Assembly: GCA_031275405.1 (NCBI GenBank)
Contig: JAISOV010000018.1
Location: 1-64,000 of the forward strand
Length of the DNA stretch: 64,000 nt
Direction of reading: 5' to 3'
Origin: Clostridium sp.
GTDB lineage: Bacteria; Bacillota; Clostridia; Lachnospirales; Lachnospiraceae
Shown here in pieces: positions 41,251 to 50,415 of this stretch. The notes under the pieces were generated by a model that saw only the letters and a list, made by a program, of their open reading frames with translations, did not search any database and was not told the DNA's origin. Made by a program: the position numbers and the translations under genes. How positions within the stretch are numbered: the first letter of the stretch is position 1; the number at the start of each line of letters is the position of its first letter.

Positions 41251-43401
41251 TTACGCAAGATCTTCGGCGATCGTCACGGTAAAGCTCTTCACCCGCCGGC
41301 CGGTCAGCTTCTCGCTGCGGCTGTCGGGCGCCTGCCCGCCCACATAAATCCAGGCCGTTCCTTTGCGGATACGGAATTTCCCTTCCTCGTCATACAGCCC
41401 GAACGCTTCCGGCGGCAGCTGGATCACTACTTCCCGTTCCTCGCCCGGCTCTAAAGATAGCTTGCGGAAGCCTTTCAGCTGCGCGTTGGGCGTACCCTCC
41501 CGGCAGATCTTCACATACACCTGGAGTGTCTCCGCCCCTGCCATAACACCTGTATTTTTTACCGAAGCCGTCACGGCAATGCCGGACAGCCCCGCTTCCT
41601 CCCCGCTGACCCGTACCTTGTCTATGGAAAAAGTCGTATACGACAGCCCGTACCCGAACGGATACAGCGCTTCCCCTTCCATATAACGGTACGTCCGCCC
41701 TTTCATGCTATAGTCCGCAAAATCCGGCAGCTGCTCCGTGGAGCGGTAGAACGTGACCGGCAGTTTCCCGCCCGGATTCCTTTTCCCGAACAAAAGATCC
41801 GCAACCGCTCTTCCGCCCTCCGCTCCCGGATACCAGGCCTGTAGGATCGCCGGAACATGTTCGTCCGCCCAGTTCACCGCCAGCGCGCTCCCGGACAGCA
41901 GCACCAGTACCACCGGCTTGCCAAAGCTGGAAATTGTTTCTAAAATTTCCTGCTGAAGCCCCGGAAGCTCCAGGTTCGGCTTGTCGCCGCTGGCAAACTC
42001 ATTGGAGGCGTCGCCCTCCTCCCCTTCCAGGCTGGCGTCCAGTCCCATGCAGGCAATGACGACGTCGCTCTCCTCGCAGACCGCTTTCACCTCCGAAAGC
42101 CTGTCGTTCCCCCTGCTCAAGGCGGACGTGCGGTCATGGCACAGGTGGCAGCCTTCGGAATACAGGATCCGCGTCTCGTCGCCCAGGATTTCCTGGATCC
42201 CCTCCAGGACGGTGACGTATCTGGAAGCGGTACCCTCGTAATTCCCTACCAAGGCTTTCCGGCTGTTGGCGTTCGGCCCGATCACGCCTAAGGTTTTCAG
42301 CCTGCCCCGGTCAAGGGGAAGCAGGCGATCCTCATTTTTGAGAAGCACCGCGCATTTTGCCGCCGCTTCCCGGTTCAGTTCGCGCATAGGCTTGCTGTCC
42401 ACCACGGAATACGGGATCCGGTCAAAAGGATTATCCGCCGGCCCGTCAAACGTTCCCAGCTTGATCCGGGTGGTGAACAGGTTCACCAGCGCCTCATCCA
42501 GACGCTTTTCCTCTACCAGCCCTTCCGCCACCGCCTGTTTCAGGAAACGGAACTGGTTCCCGCAGTTTAAGTCACAGCCGTTATTGATCGCCAGGGCCGC
42601 GGATTCCACCGGGGTATCCGTCACGTGATGGCCCTCATGGAAATCCTGGATTGCCCCGCAGTCACTGACCACATGCCCCTCAAAGCCCCATTCGTCCCGC
42701 AGGATTTCCCGCAGAAGCAGGGACGAGCCGCAGCAAGGCTGGCCGTTCACGCAGTTATAAGCCCCCATGACCGCTTCCACGCGCCCCTCCCGCACACAGG
42801 CGCGGAACGCGGGCAGATAGGTTTCATACAGATCCTGCTTGGACACCACCGCGTCAAAGCTATGGCGGACGTCCTCCGGCCCGCTGTGTACGGCAAAATG
42901 CTTCGCGCAGGCCGCCGCTTTCAGATAATTTTCATCATGCCCTTGCAGTCCTTTCACGAAGCGTACCCCGATCCGGGAAGTCAGGTACGGATCCTCCCCG
43001 AAAGTCTCATGCCCTCGTCCCCATCGCGGATCACGGAAAATATTTACGTTCGGCGACCAGAATGTCAGCCCTTTATAAATATCCAGATCGGAAAATTTCT
43101 GCTGCACGTTGAATTTCCCTCTTGCTTCCGTCGAGATGGCAGCCGCCAGCTCCTCCGCCAGCTCTTCGTCAAACGCCGCCGCCAAGGCGATCGCCTGGGG
43201 GAACACCGTGGCCACCCCTGCCCTCGCCACGCCATGCAGCGCCTCATTCCACCAGTTATAAGCCTTAATGCCCAGCCTTTCCACCGCCGGAGCCTGATAC
43301 AAGGTCTGCTCCACCTTTTCTTCCAGTGTCATCCGGGCCACGCACGCCGCCGCGCGCGCCCGGTATTCCGCGTTCTTCTCATGGTTTTCCGCCAGTTCCA
43401 T
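41251..43401 (-). CDS. Glycoside hydrolase family 3 (beta-xylosidase/beta-glucosidase)
   Basis: A 716-residue GH3 enzyme: N-terminal barrel (MTLEEKVEQTLYQAPAVERL, GIKAYNWWNEALHGVARAG, DPRWGRGHETFGEDPYL, KHFAVHSGPEDVRH) with the nucleophile Asp in FEGHVVSDCGAIQDF, then the alpha/beta sandwich (VVLVLLSGSALAVNW), and a fibronectin-III-like C-terminal domain (PFGYGLSYTTF...). The YNWWNEALHG pattern is common among beta-xylosidase-type GH3. There is no signal peptide, so it is cytosolic. With GH67 it would complete breakdown of decorated xylo-oligosaccharides. The ATG lies a few bases after GGAGGGCAGCAG. A TATAAT at 43494-43499 may be its -10, with no clear -35. Confidence 0.94.
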   Translation of the reverse strand: MELAENHEKNAEYRARAAACVARMTLEEKVEQTLYQAPAVERLGIKAYNWWNEALHGVARAGVATVFPQAIALAAAFDEELAEELAAAISTEARGKFNVQQKFSDLDIYKGLTFWSPNVNIFRDPRWGRGHETFGEDPYLTSRIGVRFVKGLQGHDENYLKAAACAKHFAVHSGPEDVRHSFDAVVSKQDLYETYLPAFRACVREGRVEAVMGAYNCVNGQPCCGSSLLLREILRDEWGFEGHVVSDCGAIQDFHEGHHVTDTPVESAALAINNGCDLNCGNQFRFLKQAVAEGLVEEKRLDEALVNLFTTRIKLGTFDGPADNPFDRIPYSVVDSKPMRELNREAAAKCAVLLKNEDRLLPLDRGRLKTLGVIGPNANSRKALVGNYEGTASRYVTVLEGIQEILGDETRILYSEGCHLCHDRTSALSRGNDRLSEVKAVCEESDVVIACMGLDASLEGEEGDASNEFASGDKPNLELPGLQQEILETISSFGKPVVLVLLSGSALAVNWADEHVPAILQAWYPGAEGGRAVADLLFGKRNPGGKLPVTFYRSTEQLPDFADYSMKGRTYRYMEGEALYPFGYGLSYTTFSIDKVRVSGEEAGLSGIAVTASVKNTGVMAGAETLQVYVKICREGTPNAQLKGFRKLSLEPGEEREVVIQLPPEAFGLYDEEGKFRIRKGTAWIYVGGQAPDSRSEKLTGRRVKSFTVTIAEDLA

Positions 43402-43704
43402 CTGCTGCCCTCCCTATCTGCCTACAGGCTCCTGCCCAGCCGGACTTGCACCGGCCGCAGTCTCCGGTCTCCTGCCCGCTGCCCTGAATATTTATTATAT
43501 AGCCGCCCAGGAGGGGGTGCTTCCTATTCCTTGCGGTCCTCTAAGCAATTGTTGCTATTTTGTGACGACTTGGCGGGGAACCCGCGGCGAAGGAGCGCCG
43601 ATAGGGCGGCCGCGTGGTCTGTGCGCATAGAGCCATGGAATCCCTCCTGAATGTGGTCAACAGCCCTTGCTGACCGACCGGCCGCCCCTGCCGAACAAGC
43701 CGCG

Positions 43705-45234
43705 CTATCTCGGGGAACGGGAAAGCAGCCGGAGGCTTCCGGCGCCGATTCCCAGAAACAGGACGGCCATCGGCCAGCTTACGAATCCGGCTGGGATTCC
43801 CGCCAGAAAGCTTAAGCTATAGGCCAGCAGATTGGCGCCGATGTGGATCCCTAAGGGCGCCCGGAAGCTTCCGAAATACACATAGGCGTATGCCATCAGG
43901 CAGCCCATGAGGAAACCGTAGACCCCCTGCACCATATTCCCATGGTACGCGCCGAAACACAACGCCGACGCGACCACCGCGAGTTTCAGATCCAGGAACC
44001 GCTTCATCCGGTTGAACAGGATCCCGCGAAACAGCAGCTCCTCCGCCACAGGGGGTAAAACGCCGTAGCAGAGAAGCCCCACCCCAAAGGCCGCCGAATA
44101 CTGGTTCGCCCGCACGGCCCGATAAGCCGCCGAACTGTCCGTCAGGCCCAGCAGCTCAAACAGCAGATTCAGCCCCACGACCGCGCCGACCGTGGCTGTG
44201 GCCGCCAGAAGGCAAGGCCGCGCCGACTCTTTTTTCCGCTGTGCCGGCTGCCTGTCTTTTGGGGCCCGGTCCAGCATGGCAAGCGCGGGCTTCCACAGGA
44301 CGGCCCCCGCCGCCGCAGACGCAAGCGCCGTCATGACGGCGGAAGCATTTCCGCTGAATCCCGTCACGGCTCCCGCTTCCTCCCGGAGGAACAGGAAATC
44401 GGAAACCGCGCCGCCGATCCCGGAATTTCCCAGAGACAGCGCACACAGACCCAGGACACTCAAGGCCGCCTGCCTGACCAGCAGAAACAAAAGGAACGGG
44501 AAACACAGCTGCCAAAGCGCCGGAACGGACAGCCCGGGTTTCGGCGCTTCCTCCGCGCCCCGGAGCAGGAAGCCGCGCAGTTCTTCCACCGTGCGCACCA
44601 CATAGTCCGCCTTCGCTTCCTCCAGCTCTCCCGCGCCGCCGTAGCCATACGCCGCCCCGACGCTCTCCACGCCCGCGGCTTTCGCGCCCTCTATGTCAAA
44701 ACGCCGGTCGCCGATCATATAGACCATCCGCCGGAAATGTCCCTCTGAAAAACCGGCTGCTTCCCCCGCTTCCCGCAGCAGCCGCAACGCTTCCTCGATG
44801 ACTTCGCTCTTGCCGCTCCTTCTTCCGTCCAGCTCGCTGCCGACCGCCACCGTAAAGTAGCGCCGGATCTTGAAATGCTCCAGGATCCGCTCCACATATA
44901 CCTGAGGTTTACCGGAAGCCACCGCCAGGCACATTCCCTTGGCCCGCAGCGCTTTCAGCATCTCCTCGATCCCGTCATATAATTCGTTTTCATAGATCCC
45001 GGTGTCCTGGAACCGTTCCCGGTATCTGCCCACCGCCTGCTGCGCCTGGGACTCCGTCATATGGTAAAATTTCATGAAGCTGTCTTTTAAGGACGGGCCG
45101 ATAAAAGGAACCAGCTTCTCCCGGTCAGGCTCGTCTATCCCCATCGCCTGTAAGGCATATTGGACACAGGCGGTAATTCCCGGGCTTGAGGCCGTCAAAG
45201 TTCCGTCCAGATCGAACAGTAAATATCGTTTCAT
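43705..45234 (-). CDS. HAD phosphatase fused to a CPBP intramembrane metalloprotease
   Basis: A 509-residue fusion. Residues 1-225 are a phosphoglycolate-phosphatase-type HAD (LLFDLDGTLTASSPGI, AVASGKPQVYVERIL, MVYMIGDRRFDIEGAKAAGV). Residues about 240-509 have about seven or eight hydrophobic segments with the CPBP/Abi motifs EELLFRG (Glu-Glu...Arg), FGAYHG (Phe...His) and HIGANLL, which in this family form an intramembrane protease or a bacteriocin-immunity function. AGGAG five bases before the ATG at 45234 supports a single start, and no internal ribosome site was seen at the junction. The pairing of a soluble phosphatase with a membrane protease is unusual. Bases 43402-43704 upstream of GH3 contain no gene. 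Confidence 0.87.
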   Translation of the reverse strand: MKRYLLFDLDGTLTASSPGITACVQYALQAMGIDEPDREKLVPFIGPSLKDSFMKFYHMTESQAQQAVGRYRERFQDTGIYENELYDGIEEMLKALRAKGMCLAVASGKPQVYVERILEHFKIRRYFTVAVGSELDGRRSGKSEVIEEALRLLREAGEAAGFSEGHFRRMVYMIGDRRFDIEGAKAAGVESVGAAYGYGGAGELEEAKADYVVRTVEELRGFLLRGAEEAPKPGLSVPALWQLCFPFLLFLLVRQAALSVLGLCALSLGNSGIGGAVSDFLFLREEAGAVTGFSGNASAVMTALASAAAGAVLWKPALAMLDRAPKDRQPAQRKKESARPCLLAATATVGAVVGLNLLFELLGLTDSSAAYRAVRANQYSAAFGVGLLCYGVLPPVAEELLFRGILFNRMKRFLDLKLAVVASALCFGAYHGNMVQGVYGFLMGCLMAYAYVYFGSFRAPLGIHIGANLLAYSLSFLAGIPAGFVSWPMAVLFLGIGAGSLRLLSRSPR

Positions 45235-45372
45235 GCGTACTCCTGACCCCCGGCGGCAGTCCTTTGCCGGCGCCGTCCAACATCCGTCCAGCGGCTCTTT
45301 GCCACTCCCTTGAACATCCCTCTCCAACGGCTCTTTGCCTGCTTTCTCTCAAACGGCTTCCTGCCTGCTTCC

Positions 45373-45876
45373 TCAATAGCTCCTGATTTTGTCCGCGCTG
45401 TCGTCCGCAGTCTTGTCAATGCTCTTGATCCGCACGTCATACCCCACCGTTTCATTCACTTGGACATGCGCCAGATCCCCGCATTTTTTCTTGAGCAGCG
45501 CTTTTCCCAGAGGTGATTTGTCGCTGATCAGCCCCTCCAGAGAATTCCCCCGGACGGTGGTCACGATCCGGTAGGTCTCCTGCGTTCCATCGTCCAGGAA
45601 TTCCACGCAGACCGCGTTATCAATGCCTACTTCATCTTCCGCCGACTCGTCCGGAAGGATCTTCGCGGTGCGGACCATTCTTTCCAGATAACGGATCCGG
45701 CTCTCATTCTGGTTCTTCACGCGCTTTGCCGCAGAATACTCAAAATTCTCGCTCAGATCCCCGTGCAGCCTCGCTTCCTTTACGTCCTCCAAAGCTTTGG
45801 GGCGCACCACCAGCTTCCGGTATTCGATTTCTTCCTCCATCTTCCGAATGTCATTTTTCGTCAACGTATCATACAT
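45373..45876 (-). CDS. greA: GreA/GreB-family transcription elongation factor
   Basis: A 167-residue Gre factor: N-terminal antiparallel coiled coil (LTKNDIRKMEEEIEYRKLVV, ARLHGDLSENFEYSAAKRVK) and C-terminal FKBP-like domain (YRIVTTVRGNSLEGLISDKSPLGKALLKKK). It inserts into the RNA polymerase secondary channel to stimulate cleavage of backtracked transcripts. The acidic tip residues (GDLSEN region) are present. I chose the ATG at 45876 (MYDTLTKND); the caller's start adds 34 residues with no homology. The promoter is at 46054-46083. It may be a second, diverged Gre paralogue, since the sequence is not a typical housekeeping GreA. Confidence 0.88.
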   Translation of the reverse strand: MYDTLTKNDIRKMEEEIEYRKLVVRPKALEDVKEARLHGDLSENFEYSAAKRVKNQNESRIRYLERMVRTAKILPDESAEDEVGIDNAVCVEFLDDGTQETYRIVTTVRGNSLEGLISDKSPLGKALLKKKCGDLAHVQVNETVGYDVRIKSIDKTADDSADKIRSY

Positions 45877-46053
45877 AATGACAACCATCCTTTCCCAGAA
45901 AGTAACGCATATTCTTTTTTCTCCTTTTATGGAATCCCTTGATTTATGTACCGCAGCCATGGCTTGCCGAACGGACACAGCTCCCTATTTTCTTTTGGGT
46001 GGGAACGCGAAACCCGCCATCCCTCATCCCTGCCTTCTGATCTTACCGTCCAT

Positions 46054-46083
46054 ATTTTAACACAACAGGGCTGGCGGAGGCAA
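46054..46083 (-). promoter_or_regulatory. Promoter of the Gre-family gene
   Basis: TTGCCT, 18 bases, TAAAAT with TG one base before the -10 on the minus strand. Confidence 0.5.
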
Positions 46084-46207
46084 GCTATTTCCGTTGCTGT
46101 CCGGCAGGATCCGCCAACAGTACTTCCCGCTGTCAGCAAGCTCTGCCGGTAACATTCCGCAAAGGCTTCTGACCGGCAGCTATTTACGCCGGTAGGCAGG
46201 GCCATCA

Positions 46208-46243
46208 CAAAGGCGGCGCGAAGTCCCCATTCGCGCCGCCTTG
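46208..46243 (-). terminator. Terminator of the sugar ABC operon
   Basis: AAGGCGGCGCGAA and TTCGCGCCGCCTT flank a 7-base loop, followed by TGTGATGG on the minus strand. The stem is very strong with little T-run. It lies about 50 bases after the binding-protein stop. Confidence 0.65.
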
Positions 46244-46290
46244 CTTATAACCATAACTCTCAGCTCTTCCTTCCAAGCTTCCTGTTTCCC

Positions 46291-48060
46291 TTATTCCTCC
46301 GGCAGATCCACCGCGTCTCCGTACCTTGCTTCCCATGCCTGGGTACGCTCGTCGATGATGGCCTGCATACCGGAGTTAAGGTAATCCTGGTATCCGCTAT
46401 CCCATACGGTGTCAAACTGATCCGGCGTACAGGTGATCGCCTGCGCGAAGAGGGCGTCCCTCTTCTCCTTGAGCGGGGTGTTCATGCCTTCTTCCGACTT
46501 GATCTCGCTGAAGTGGAACGTCGGAGCCACAAAGCCGTAGTTGAAGTTGACTTCATATGTCCTTGCGATCAGAGCCGGATCCACGCCCGGAAAAGACAGG
46601 GCGCGCGTCGCGTAGGTCTTATCCGGATCCCCGTCGAACTGTACGCCGTTGATGGTAATGGTGTAGTCGATGTTGTTCAGGGAGTTCTGGATATACTCAT
46701 CCGTCGCGGTCAGCATCTGAATCGCGCCGTCCGCCGCGACCTCATGGTTCCTGCCTTCTTCGCCGACCTGGAGATACAGGCGGTTCTCAAGATCCGTGAT
46801 CCAGTTCAGGTACAATAAGGAAGCAATCGGCTCGTCATTGGTAGCCGGGAAGAACACTTTACGGTCTACCGTTCCGGCAATGTACTTTTTCGGAACGCCC
46901 GCGTCATTCAGGAACGGCTCGACAGCGATGTAATCGGCCTCTTCCCCTACGACGTTGTGCAGGTTGTAAGACCAGCCGTTCTCGCCGTCACGGTAAGGCT
47001 GGTTATGCTGGTGCTCCAGCGAGCCGACATAGCCGCTCTTGATCAGGTTATCCTCTGTGGTATCCCCTTCTCCGTACAGTGGGAAATCTTTCCAGATCAG
47101 GCCCTCGTTATACCATCTGTTCAGGATCTTTACGCTTTCTTTGACCCACGGCTTGCTGAAATGCCTGTCGTCAAAACCGTAAATATAGAGCTCCTTGTCC
47201 GTGATGTCGTCCGGGATGGAAGAACCCAGAAGGTTGTATGCCCTCCAGCCGACGTCAAAGCTTAAGCCAAACGGGATGATCTGACTCGCGTCCGCGCCCA
47301 GCAGCGTCTCCGCGTTGTCGCGGAAAGCAATCAGCACCGCCTCGAACTCTTCCAGCGTAGTAGGCAGTTCCAGGCCGAGTTTTTCCAGCCAGTCCTTCCG
47401 GACAAAGGTATTGATACGGCCGTTATCGGACAGGAAAGCCTCAAGCGCCCACAGCTGTCCTGTCACAGGATCCTTGTCATAGTACATATTGGTCGTTCCG
47501 AGCAGATCCCAGAGGGCGGGAATCAGCGCCGCGTATTTGTCCACGTACTCTGCCAGATCCGTCACGCCGCCCATGTTGGCATACTGCTGGATAGCAGCGT
47601 AGTTGTAAGTAACGCATACGTCCGGCGCGCTCCCGCTTGCCAGCAGATTATTGACGTCGTCCGCTTCCGTCCAGCGCGGAACCGGCACATAAGTCACGTT
47701 CACATTGTGGTCGCGTAACATTCCCTCCTTGATCCAGTCCGTCCAGACGTTGTCTTCCGGCGCCGTCTTGCCGCCGTCTAAGCCTCGGTCAAAAATTTCG
47801 ACCGTAATATCCCTGGTTTCCGTGAAACGGTATTTGTCGTCCACGAATTCCAGACCCAGTTCCGCCAAAGTCGCTTCGTCCAGCGCCCCTGTATCCGGCG
47901 GGGCGACTTCCGCCTGGGACGGCGTTTCCGCGGAGCTTACCGATTCCGCGCTCGAAGAAGACGCCTCTTCCGTCGCGTCGCCCGACCCGCAGGCCGCCAG
48001 CAGGGACAGGGACAAAACGGTCGCCATGGCAGCCGCAGCTGCTCTGTGTAGCTTTTTCAT
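46291..48060 (-). CDS. Sugar ABC transporter substrate-binding lipoprotein (LplA type)
   Basis: A 589-residue extracytoplasmic lipoprotein. Signal peptide and lipobox are clear (ATVLSLSLLAACGSGDATEE, Cys at about 21), followed by a Ser/Glu linker. The large size and stretches such as VWTDWIKEGMLRDHNVNVTY, LASGSAPDVCVTYNYAAIQQ and TFVRKDWLEKLGLELPTTLEEFE match the LplA/CUT1-type binding proteins for complex oligosaccharides. It works with the permeases encoded at 48160 and 50416; the ATPase (MsmX-like) is not nearby, as is usual for this family. AAAGGAGGAACCATC precedes the ATG at 48060. It is the last gene of the operon, before a strong terminator. Confidence 0.94.
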   Translation of the reverse strand: MKKLHRAAAAAMATVLSLSLLAACGSGDATEEASSSSAESVSSAETPSQAEVAPPDTGALDEATLAELGLEFVDDKYRFTETRDITVEIFDRGLDGGKTAPEDNVWTDWIKEGMLRDHNVNVTYVPVPRWTEADDVNNLLASGSAPDVCVTYNYAAIQQYANMGGVTDLAEYVDKYAALIPALWDLLGTTNMYYDKDPVTGQLWALEAFLSDNGRINTFVRKDWLEKLGLELPTTLEEFEAVLIAFRDNAETLLGADASQIIPFGLSFDVGWRAYNLLGSSIPDDITDKELYIYGFDDRHFSKPWVKESVKILNRWYNEGLIWKDFPLYGEGDTTEDNLIKSGYVGSLEHQHNQPYRDGENGWSYNLHNVVGEEADYIAVEPFLNDAGVPKKYIAGTVDRKVFFPATNDEPIASLLYLNWITDLENRLYLQVGEEGRNHEVAADGAIQMLTATDEYIQNSLNNIDYTITINGVQFDGDPDKTYATRALSFPGVDPALIARTYEVNFNYGFVAPTFHFSEIKSEEGMNTPLKEKRDALFAQAITCTPDQFDTVWDSGYQDYLNSGMQAIIDERTQAWEARYGDAVDLPEE

Positions 48061-48159
48061 GATGGTTCCTCCTTTAATCATTGATGATGGCTGAAAAGAA
48101 AACATGGGGACTTTCCAGCTGCCTTTATGCCCACCGCAGCAAAGCTGCGGATAAAGCCG

Positions 48160-49092
48160 CTATTCCTTTACCGCGCCCAGGGTCACGCCGGTGATGAAAT
48201 ATTTCTGTAAGAACGGATAGATGATCAGGATCGGCACCGTGGCGAACATGACGGTCGCCGCCCGGATCGTCTCTCCCACGCCCGGCGTATTGAAGCCCTC
48301 CTGCTGCGCCACCTCGATACTGTTCGTAGAGTTCAGCAGGTTATACAGCAGCAGCTGGATCGGATAGAGGTCACGGTTGCGCACATACATCAGCGCGTCC
48401 GCGAAGCCGTTCCACCGCCCTACGGCATAGAAGAGGGCAAGGGTCGCCAGTACCGGGGTAGACAGCGGCAGATAGATCCTGATCAGCACCGTCAAAGGAC
48501 CCGCTCCGTCGATCTCCGCCGATTCCCGCAGACTCATGGGGATCCCGTAGAAGAAGCTTCTCATGATGATCATGTTGAATACGGAAAGGCAGCTCGGGAT
48601 GATCAGGACGAGCGCCGTATCCAGCATATTGAGGTTCTTCAGCAGCAGATAAGTCGGTATGGTTCCCGCCCCGAAATACATCGTCACGATGATGATCACG
48701 TTGAAGATCCCGCGCCCTTTCAGGTTCTCATAGGTCAGCGGGTACGCGCAGACGATGGTCATGAACAAGGAAACGAGCGTACAGACGACCGTGAGGGCCG
48801 CCGTCCATAACAGCGACCGGATATATCTTACATCGGTCAGGATCGTGGTATAGGCTTCAAAATTCAGATCCACCGGCAGAAGCGCCACCCTGTTCCCCAC
48901 CAGTGCCTCGGCGGAGGAAAGGGAACGCGCCAGCAGGTTCACCAAAGGCAGGACGCAGACGATGATAATTAACAGGCATAAGAAAGCAACGACCCAGTCG
49001 CCCGCTTTATGGGAGACGGATTTCACCATCCCGGAATGCCCCTGGAGCTTCTTTTCAAGATCCCCGGCTTTTTTACTCTTCGTAGTTTCCAT
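48160..49092 (-). CDS. Carbohydrate ABC transporter permease (YtcP/MalG type)
   Basis: A 310-residue inner-membrane permease with six hydrophobic segments. The EAA loop is MSLRESAEIDGAGPLTVLIRIYLPLSTPVL, and the C-terminus reads FLQKYFITGVTLGAVKE, characteristic of the YtcP partner of LplB in oligosaccharide uptake. The N-terminal 30 residues are charged. It should form the channel with the LplB-like subunit (50416), but the two genes are separated by 1.3 kb carrying unrelated AT-rich genes. The next gene downstream is the binding protein. Confidence 0.94.
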   Translation of the reverse strand: METTKSKKAGDLEKKLQGHSGMVKSVSHKAGDWVVAFLCLLIIIVCVLPLVNLLARSLSSAEALVGNRVALLPVDLNFEAYTTILTDVRYIRSLLWTAALTVVCTLVSLFMTIVCAYPLTYENLKGRGIFNVIIIVTMYFGAGTIPTYLLLKNLNMLDTALVLIIPSCLSVFNMIIMRSFFYGIPMSLRESAEIDGAGPLTVLIRIYLPLSTPVLATLALFYAVGRWNGFADALMYVRNRDLYPIQLLLYNLLNSTNSIEVAQQEGFNTPGVGETIRAATVMFATVPILIIYPFLQKYFITGVTLGAVKE

Positions 49093-49159
49093 AAATCTAC
49101 ACTCCTCCTATTCCTAATGTTCCCTGTCTGACTCATTCAGATCTCTGTTTTCCAGAGGC

Positions 49160-49756
49160 CTATTTCTCGGAGAAATATTTCTCGGAGAAATACTTCTCCT
49201 GGGCGGCCTCCCATACGGGCTGATAATCGCTCACATCCGTGGGCGGACTGTCCGTTCCGCTATGCCGCCGCGCCAGGCGGCTGTCCTCTTCCAAGGAAAC
49301 GGTGCCGTAGTTCACGCCGGCGGCTACGTAATAGATGTTTCCGTTCGGCTGTGTGTTCCTTGTCAGAAACAGCAGATACTCTTTCCCCGCTTCCATCATG
49401 TCATATCCGGCAATGTGGTACCTCACATCTGCCTCCGGATCATAGACCTCATTTTCCAGAACCGTGATAAAATCTCCGGCTTCCAGCTCTGCCGCCGTAT
49501 CTTTATAGATTTCCGTGACTTCCACCTGCGAAAAGGTATAGCCGGAAACCAGAATGCCATGATCCAGGGTCAATACCGGCGTCTCCTGCTCTTTGCGCGT
49601 ACCCCTGATGATCGTGCTGCTGTACGCCTCCATTTCATCCAGCGTCGCGAAGCCCGGGAGTTTTGCTTCCACATCCTGGTGCTTCGTCCGGCTTCCGCAG
49701 CCTGCAAGAAACAAAACCGCCGCAATGATCGGGAGCATATTTACTTTTTTCCTCAT
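49160..49756 (-). CDS. Hypothetical lipoprotein with duplicated C-terminus
   Basis: A 198-residue protein with a lipoprotein signal (MLPIIAAVLFLAGCGSR, Cys at about 20), then a mostly beta, acidic domain (ILVSGYTFSQVEVTEIYKD, EAGKEYLLFLTRN) reminiscent of small extracellular binding domains. No family is recognised. The protein ends KYFSEKYFSEK, where a 15-bp unit (GAGAAATATTTCTCG type) is tandemly repeated two to three times and is itself palindromic. AAGGAGAATTTC precedes the ATG. It lies between two ABC permease genes together with the matrixin-like gene and may be secreted or regulated with them. Confidence 0.65.
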   Translation of the reverse strand: MRKKVNMLPIIAAVLFLAGCGSRTKHQDVEAKLPGFATLDEMEAYSSTIIRGTRKEQETPVLTLDHGILVSGYTFSQVEVTEIYKDTAAELEAGDFITVLENEVYDPEADVRYHIAGYDMMEAGKEYLLFLTRNTQPNGNIYYVAAGVNYGTVSLEEDSRLARRHSGTDSPPTDVSDYQPVWEAAQEKYFSEKYFSEK

Positions 49757-49785
49757 GAAATTCTCCTTTCCATCAGTATTTAATT

Positions 49786-50313
49786 TTAATAGATTGCCGA
49801 TATACCAGCAATATCATCCGACAGAGGATACGCTTTGTTATTAAATCCTGTGGCTCTCATAACAGAAATACTTTCCTTATCACTTTGACAATGGGCAAGC
49901 CCTAAAGCATGGCCTACTTCATGAACGATAGTTTCCTGTCTTTCACTGGCTGTCGCTTTAGTAAAAGCGTAATAATAAGTTATGACATGATAGTTATCAT
50001 TGTGGTGAAGGCATATTGCATATGTTCCATTGTCTACATTAAAATCTCCATAAAAATAAATATTTTCATTTGATGAAGCACTAGATATACCTATTTCAGA
50101 ACAGTATGTTTCCCACTTTTCTACATAAGTAATTGTTTCGGAAGTATATGGTCCGACAAACGTACTAATGTTGTACTTAACATTACTAGGATTACTCAAT
50201 ACCCAGCCGTTTGCTATATGTGCCCTTACTTCAATATGCCAAAAACTGGAAATAATTATAATGGTACAACAGTATAGTATAAAGCTTGCCGCTTTTTTAT
50301 TAAATTTTTTCAA
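49786..50313 (-). CDS. Matrixin-like secreted zinc metalloprotease
   Basis: A 175-residue protein with an N-terminal export helix (ASFILYCCTIIIISSFWHIE) and the extended zinc motif IVHEVGHALGLAHCQS (HExxHxxGxxH), followed by SVMRATG where metzincins have their Met-turn (a Met is present in SVM). The size fits a minimal matrixin catalytic domain without a propeptide. It starts with TTG, seven bases after AGGAGG. The coding sequence is markedly more AT-rich than its neighbours and uses A/T-ending codons, indicating recent acquisition. It is inserted in the sugar ABC operon, on the same strand. Substrate unknown. Confidence 0.82.
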   Translation of the reverse strand: MKKFNKKAASFILYCCTIIIISSFWHIEVRAHIANGWVLSNPSNVKYNISTFVGPYTSETITYVEKWETYCSEIGISSASSNENIYFYGDFNVDNGTYAICLHHNDNYHVITYYYAFTKATASERQETIVHEVGHALGLAHCQSDKESISVMRATGFNNKAYPLSDDIAGISAIY

Positions 50314-50415
50314 AGCAGAAACCTCCTATTTAATAAGTTTATCATAGTTAACAGTTACATAAAAGCTTACCCAGTGGTATCATAATAAACGGAACTTAAT
50401 GCCTGTAGCGTCTCT

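Noticed and set aside
42625-43650. 341-residue plus-strand ORF
   Set aside because: Antisense to the GH3 gene; low-quality composition.
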